A DNA stretch of 64,000 bases, taken from positions 46,073,026-46,137,025 of the forward strand of contig NC_132915.1 of the NCBI RefSeq assembly GCF_047675955.1, given 5' to 3'. Positions 59,111-64,000 of the stretch are shown piece by piece. The stretch comes from Chlorocebus sabaeus. Its lineage: Eukaryota > Chordata > Mammalia > Primates > Cercopithecidae. A program made the position numbers and the translations under genes. How positions within the stretch are numbered: the stretch's first letter is position 1; each line of letters opens with the position of its first letter. Under the pieces are notes generated by a model. The model ran no database searches. It was given only the letters and a program-made list of their open reading frames with translations, and was not told the DNA's origin.

Positions 59111-60234
59111 AAGCTGGAAATAGCTTCCTCTTTGTAGATATCCAACTTCTCCACTATACAATGGAAAGTTTAAGGTTGGGGGCACTGTAGATTAAATGAG
59201 CTTCCCTGTACTATAGATTTGACATCCCTCTGAAAATACATATGTGCCCCTCCCAATCCAAGGCAAACACACATCACTAAACAATCACGCCAGTGAATCT
59301 CATTATGACTGCACCATCTTTCACGGCACAACACACTAGGAAGTTATTAACAATCAACACGAGATAACTTTTAAAATGATACCTCGTTGCCCTCTTAAGG
59401 ATGACACAATATCACCTAGCTGGAGGCTAGGTATCCAGCTAGTAAGAGTGTCACATAAGTCCAAAAGCTACAGCTTGGCAACTTAAAATTGGAACACCAA
59501 GATGAGACTGAGTCTGTCAATATCTGATATCCAGCTGAAAAGTCTTAAAAGAAACTGGGGTTTCTTGCCACCCTAGAAAGCCAGCTGACCTAAGCAGTCA
59601 CATATCCCCACCAAAAGTTGCCCACGGCAACAAATGATACAACTCCAGTCTACCAGTGTGGGGCATGAAAATCCATGCCATGTCCCAGGAAAGGAAGCAG
59701 GGCTATCCCACCAAGAGAAGACTGCCTTCAGAAGGAAAGTATGGGATATCCACAGGAAAGGAAGAGATCCAAATTCTGATTTTCATTTGGCTCTGATCCC
59801 ATGTATTAAGTTAATGTTATAGCTCAGTGAAAGTAATTACCAGCTAGGCTCTGCAATCCATCAATTCACCTTGGGCATTCCTGCTGATTCTTTCTTTGGT
59901 CTCTAGGACCCAAGAATCCCTTTTGTTGATCTGCAAGTGTGAAGGAAAAGTTGGTTGTTACTAGTTTCTCTCTTTCTATTCTAAATTTCTGCCAAGTAAT
60001 TAGGAAGAGAAAATGAACTATTTTCAAGTTTTTTAATGGAAGCTATGGGGATTCGAGTAGGCACAGCCTCTTACAAAAATAAGATTAAAACCATATATCT
60101 TTGACGTCCCCCCTTCCAAGTAGAATGGACAAATGCAATTTGGCTCTAGGCTGTGAACTCAGGGACTTTATCCAAATCACCTCCATTCTAATTTAGGTAA
60201 TTTAGCAAGATTAACTTAGTCAATAAATTAAATG
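59111..60234. other. Unique DNA, no gene seen
   Basis: A 14-bp-scale duplication of GGCTAGGTATCCAGCTAG-like text near 59420-59450 is imperfect. No exon recognised. Confidence 0.4.
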
Positions 60235-60415
60235 TATATGGATTTACAAAAGATTTTCATATATCCCCACAACTATCATAAAAGAAAATATTATTAGTAA
60301 CCCCATTTTGCAGACAAGTATGACGAAGTTCAGAGGTTAAAAGTACTAACCGTAAGATCTAAGTGACAAAGCAGTCTCTTGACTCCAAACACTAGATTTC
60401 TCAGTAATTTTTCCA
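60235..60415 (-). repeat. MIR SINE, antisense
   Basis: TATATCCCCACAACTATCAT, then CCCATTTTGCAGACAAGTAT and AAGTTCAGAGGTTAAAAGTA. Confidence 0.75.
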
Positions 60416-60957
60416 AGTATGGTAGTATCTTATGATTTAAAGGAATTACTCTAACCGGAATTAACATTCAAAACTACATTAAAGACTTTACTCAGTGCCA
60501 TTCACACAGTAGGCAGGTGAATTTTTCATTCTCCACTAAACTACATAGAAATTATAGAGGACATTCTGAAATTATTCCCTATGCTCCCCACTACCCTGTA
60601 AGTCCATTTCCACTGCACAACTACACTGAATGGGCAACATAAATATAATAAACATATGCCCACAGAGGGTGGAAGGTAAACAATCACGCACAAGTACTGG
60701 CAACAATAGTGGGCCCTTTCTGCCACTTCAGTTGTAAACACAATTGCTGACTTTGGTCACCAGCAAACCCCATGGGAAGGTGGTCCACAGCTAAATACAC
60801 CACTTCCTGTCTATCCAAATGTCAGGGGGTTCTAAGAGTCATACAAACATCAACAAGCCTGTAGTTTTTATAGCTCAGAACCAAGGTTCTGGGATCTGCA
60901 ATTTGAATGGCCAGTGCTTGTCTCCTTAGGCATGTCAAAATCAGTTATAATGTACAT
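60416..60957. other. Unique DNA, no gene seen
   Basis: No repeat or exon recognised. Confidence 0.4.
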
Positions 60958-61137
60958 TATTTTTTTTTTTTTCCTGATTCTACAAGTAATACACTCTATC
61001 TGTAGAAAACATAAAAAATGTAACAAAGTATAAAGAAGCAGAAATCAGTCTTAATTCCAGAGGCAACAACTGATAATTTTGGCCTATTTCCTTCTAGTCA
61101 TTTTTTTTCCTGAAAAACATTATTTCCTCTTCTACAG
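60958..61137 (+). repeat. Old L1-like fragment (uncertain)
   Basis: 'taaaaaatgtaacaaagtat', AAAGAAGCAGAAATCAGTCT and GGCCTATTTCCTTCTAGTCA resemble a common old L1-type repeat. Family not certain. Confidence 0.35.
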
Positions 61138-61441
61138 AAAGCATTTACTTTCTTTTTATTTTTTTATTATTATTACTTTTTTGATATGGAGTCTCACTCT
61201 GTCACACAAACTGGAGTGCAGTGGCACCATCTCAGCTCACTGCGACCTCCGCCTCCCAGATTCAAGCCATTCTCCTGCCTCAGCCTCCCAAGTAGCTGGA
61301 ATTACAGGCACCTCCCACAATACCTGGCTAATTTTTGTATTTTTAGTAGAGACAGGGTTTCGCCATGTTGGCCAGGCTGGTCTCGAACTCCTGACCTCAA
61401 GTGATCTGCCCACCTTGGCATCACAAAGCATTTACTTTCTT
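61138..61441 (-). mobile_element. 5'-truncated Alu, AluS type, minus strand, with TSD
   Basis: Body 61155-61424 with an ATT-rich tail. A perfect 17-bp direct repeat AAAGCATTTACTTTCTT is at 61138-61154 and 61425-61441. The first 40 or so bases of the Alu are absent. Confidence 0.94.
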
Positions 61442-61772
61442 CAGGCAATAACAAGAAGGCAAAACAGCCCTCCCCCCAAAAAAATTAATCCCATTGTATT
61501 TATAGAACTAACTCAAATTTCCCCAGTAAAATCTTGATGCATCAAAAATGCATGAAAATCCTCTGGAAAAGCCCAATAAGGTAGTCACTCAAGTCCTTCT
61601 ACTGCAACACCCACAAAACCAGAAGAATCAATAATCTATAATGAATATAAGCGGTAACCTTGTCAGAATTTGTTTCTTCAGAACTTTTTTACCTTCCAAA
61701 ATCCTATTTTTGCACTGAAACTATTAACCCTAATTATCTTATCAGTGAGAAAAGGAACTTTGGCTCACACAG
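61442..61772. other. Unique DNA, nothing recognised
   Basis: Spacer between two oppositely oriented Alus. Confidence 0.4.
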
Positions 61773-62104
61773 AAAAGAAACTATGTAGAGGCTGGCGCGG
61801 TGGCTCATGCCTATAATCTCAGTACTTTGAGAGGCAGAGGTCGGCAGATCACCTGAGGTCAGGAGTTCAAGACCAGCTTGGCCAAAATTGGGGAACCCCA
61901 TCTCTACTAAAAACACAAAAATTAGCTGGACATGGTAGCAGGCGCCTGCAGTCCCAGCTACTCGGGAGGCTGAGGTAGGAGAATCACTTGAGCTCAGGAG
62001 GTGGACGTTGCAGTGAGCCGAGATTGTGCCATTACACTCCAGTCTGGGCGACACAGCAAGACTCCATCTCAAAAAAAAAGAAAAAGAAAAAGAAACTATG
62101 TAGA
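61773..62104 (+). mobile_element. Alu, AluS type, with TSD
   Basis: Body 61790-62087. A 17-bp direct repeat AAAAGAAACTATGTAGA is at 61773-61789 and 62088-62104. The tail contains GAAAAA units. Confidence 0.94.
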
Positions 62105-63088
62105 AAGGGGTGGCATGGGGTGGGAGGTGGATGGAAAAAAGGTCTTATTTCCCTCTCAAAATTACCCTTCTAGAAGAAACAAAGGAAATATTATTGAAGT
62201 ACCATATATATGTCTTTTTGCATAGTACATAACCAAGGAGCACAGCGTCTGTCCTCTCTAATTTGAAATGGATAGCTCAAAAGTAAGGCAAATCCTGTCT
62301 AACAAAGTTGAGGGGATATTCTTTTCATATCAAAAAAAATAGAGACTTAAATGCAACCAGTTACTTAACCAGTAAAAGCACTACTTTTTTAATGCTAAGA
62401 GGCACTGGAACTTTTTTTTTCCCGGCAATTTCATTCATCATATATTTCTAACATACCTATTTAAGAGGAATTCAAAGAAAAAGTACTCTTGTACTACTTA
62501 TCGCTAAGTAAACACAATTTTTAAATAATTTTCAGTGCAAGAGACCTGGAATTTTACTCCCTACAGCCTAGTGATTTTAAATGCCCTGTGACCCTCTTAG
62601 GCACTGCCAACATCAACATCTGGTACCTGGCACAAAGAAAATGGATTTTCAACAGTTTTTAAAAACCTCTTCTTTTTCATCATGTGCTTTAAATATGTTT
62701 CTAAGATAGTTGTCTTTCTCTCCTTTCTGGTGTACAAAAAAAGGGAAGCTATTCTATCAGGCAACTACATGTTTTAGAAGCAAAAGGGAAAAATAATAAC
62801 CAAAAATTAAGTTGTTGCTAATATTTTTTCATTCCTCCTAAAAGATTACACAAAATAGACATCTTCAATCTGACTAGATGAAAAAATAACCCATGATGAT
62901 TGTAATTATTGCCCCACAAGTATATACACTTCTAAACAAGACTTCAAAATCCAAAGTATATCCCCTACACAATTCACCATATTTCTGATTTCTTCCTTTT
63001 TCACATGTAAGTCTTTTTATGACCTTCAAATATCCCAATGACTTGAGAAAAAATAATAATGATAGTACTATTGATAACCAATACATTC
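62105..63088. other. Unique AT-rich DNA, no gene seen
   Basis: About 1 kb with no repeat or exon recognised; a 70-codon minus frame at 62874-63086 is featureless. Confidence 0.4.
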
Positions 63089-63412
63089 ATCACCTTTATT
63101 TTTATTTGTTATTTTGAGACGGAGTCTCACTCTGTTGCCCAGGCTGGAGTGCAGTGGCGTGATCTTGCTCATTGCAACCTCGGCCCCCAGGTTCAAGTCA
63201 TTCTCCTGTCTCAGCCTCCCATGTAGCTGGGATTACAGGCACCTGCTACCGTGCCCGGCTAATTTTTGTATTTTTTTTAGTAGAGATGGAGTTTCACCAT
63301 CTTGGCCAGGCTCATCTTGAACTCGTGACCTTGTGATCCACCCACCTCGGCCTCCCAAAGCGCTGGGATTACAGGCGTGAACCACCGTGGCCAGCCCCAT
63401 TTGTCACCTTTA
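63089..63412 (-). mobile_element. Alu, AluY/Sc type, minus strand, with TSD
   Basis: Body about 63100-63397 with CTCGTGACCTTGTGATCCAC of the AluY/Sc type. Short direct repeat TCACCTTTA at 63089-63097 and 63404-63412. Confidence 0.92.
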
Positions 63413-64000
63413 AAAGCTGTACTTTAGCAAACAAGCTCATTTAATTAAACCTCAAATACTTAACCTAGAAGTTTCAAGTGACTTTCAAAAAACAATACAC
63501 CTGTAAGGAAAACTGACCATACTTTACAAAGCAGTGAGAAAGCCATGCCAAAAAAAGCTGAAATATTTTTTTCTAAGACACCTCCTTAAATTTAAAAAAA
63601 AAAAAAAAAGCAGAAAAAAATAAAACTGCCTCTCAACTGTAAGTTAGTTAATTGAAACAAAGGGATAATCCCTTACTGTATAACTTCAAAACAGTTGCGT
63701 GAAGCTTCATTTCTATGTAAACTTCTCCTTCTCTGTGGTTCTGGCTCAAGTCTGAAGTCATTATTATAAGTAAAACAGCCCATAAAAGTTGTTCCCGTTT
63801 CAGTATCATCAACTAGTATACAGGAGACAAGCAATGGGGCAGTCCACAGCTAATGCATCAATTTTTTTCACAAGCACTCATGTTACACCACATGCCTGCT
63901 TAGTATCCAAAATAAAACGACTGCCTTCTACATTAGAAAAATTTTCTCAAAGAAAAAAACATAGCTATCATTCATTTCTTAGCCAAACATGCTCAAGGAT
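63413..64000. other. Unique AT-rich DNA, nothing recognised
   Basis: Includes an A run at about 63594-63609. No gene or repeat recognised. Confidence 0.4.

Noticed and set aside
1..64000. A novel multi-gene system (defence, biosynthetic or mobile) in the window
   Set aside because: Sequence composition and repeat content are those of primate non-coding DNA. No cluster of coding frames other than L1 ORF2 is present.
1..64000. Endogenous retrovirus LTRs or internal regions
   Set aside because: I saw no paired LTRs, primer-binding site or retroviral coding text. A profile search could still find short solo-LTR fragments.

Overview
The window is nuclear DNA from a catarrhine primate, most probably an Old World monkey. 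Roughly 36 Alu-derived elements cover it on both strands. Three of them (8031, 8967 and 45237) carry the variant 3' half typical of the cercopithecid AluYRa group. Older mammalian repeats (MIR, L2, L1M, a MER5A-type hAT relic and a Tc/mariner-like relic) and AT-rich unique DNA fill the rest. There is no CpG island, no obvious promoter, no structural RNA gene, no CRISPR array and no complete cellular protein-coding gene. Nearly all the short open frames are antisense or sense translations of Alu sequence. The DNA reads as intron or intergenic sequence. Subfamily names are my reading of diagnostic bases, not the result of a search.

Layout. 1-7400: unique AT-rich DNA, three Alus and a MIR. 7.4-13.3 kb: dense Alu cluster, including a close inverted pair of young AluYRa elements. 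13.3-15.8 kb: repeat-free, holding a candidate minus-strand exon and possible 3' UTR. 15.8-32 kb: Alus interleaved with L2/MIR relics. 32.8-34.7 kb: repeat-free, possibly a 3' UTR on the minus strand. 35.7-37.1 kb: a MER5A relic, then a possible minus-strand pseudogene with an Alu beside it. 37.5-46.4 kb: Alus nested in L1M relics, plus microsatellites. 46.4-53.9 kb: L2/MIR/L1M relics and the Tc/mariner relic.

The main feature is at 53996-56721: a young, 5'-inverted (twin-primed) L1 with a 15-bp target-site duplication. Its ORF2 is split into an inverted reverse-transcriptase half and a forward C-terminal half. Both halves are still open, and they abut almost seamlessly in element coordinates. 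From 56.7 kb to the end there is mostly unique DNA with MIR relics and four Alus.

No gene network or novel multi-gene system is visible. The points worth a second look are the L1 inversion, the inverted young Alu pair, a perfect 12-bp hairpin at 46219-46251, a 51-bp tandem duplication at 38862-38957, a 16-base G run, and three weak candidates for transcribed host sequence.
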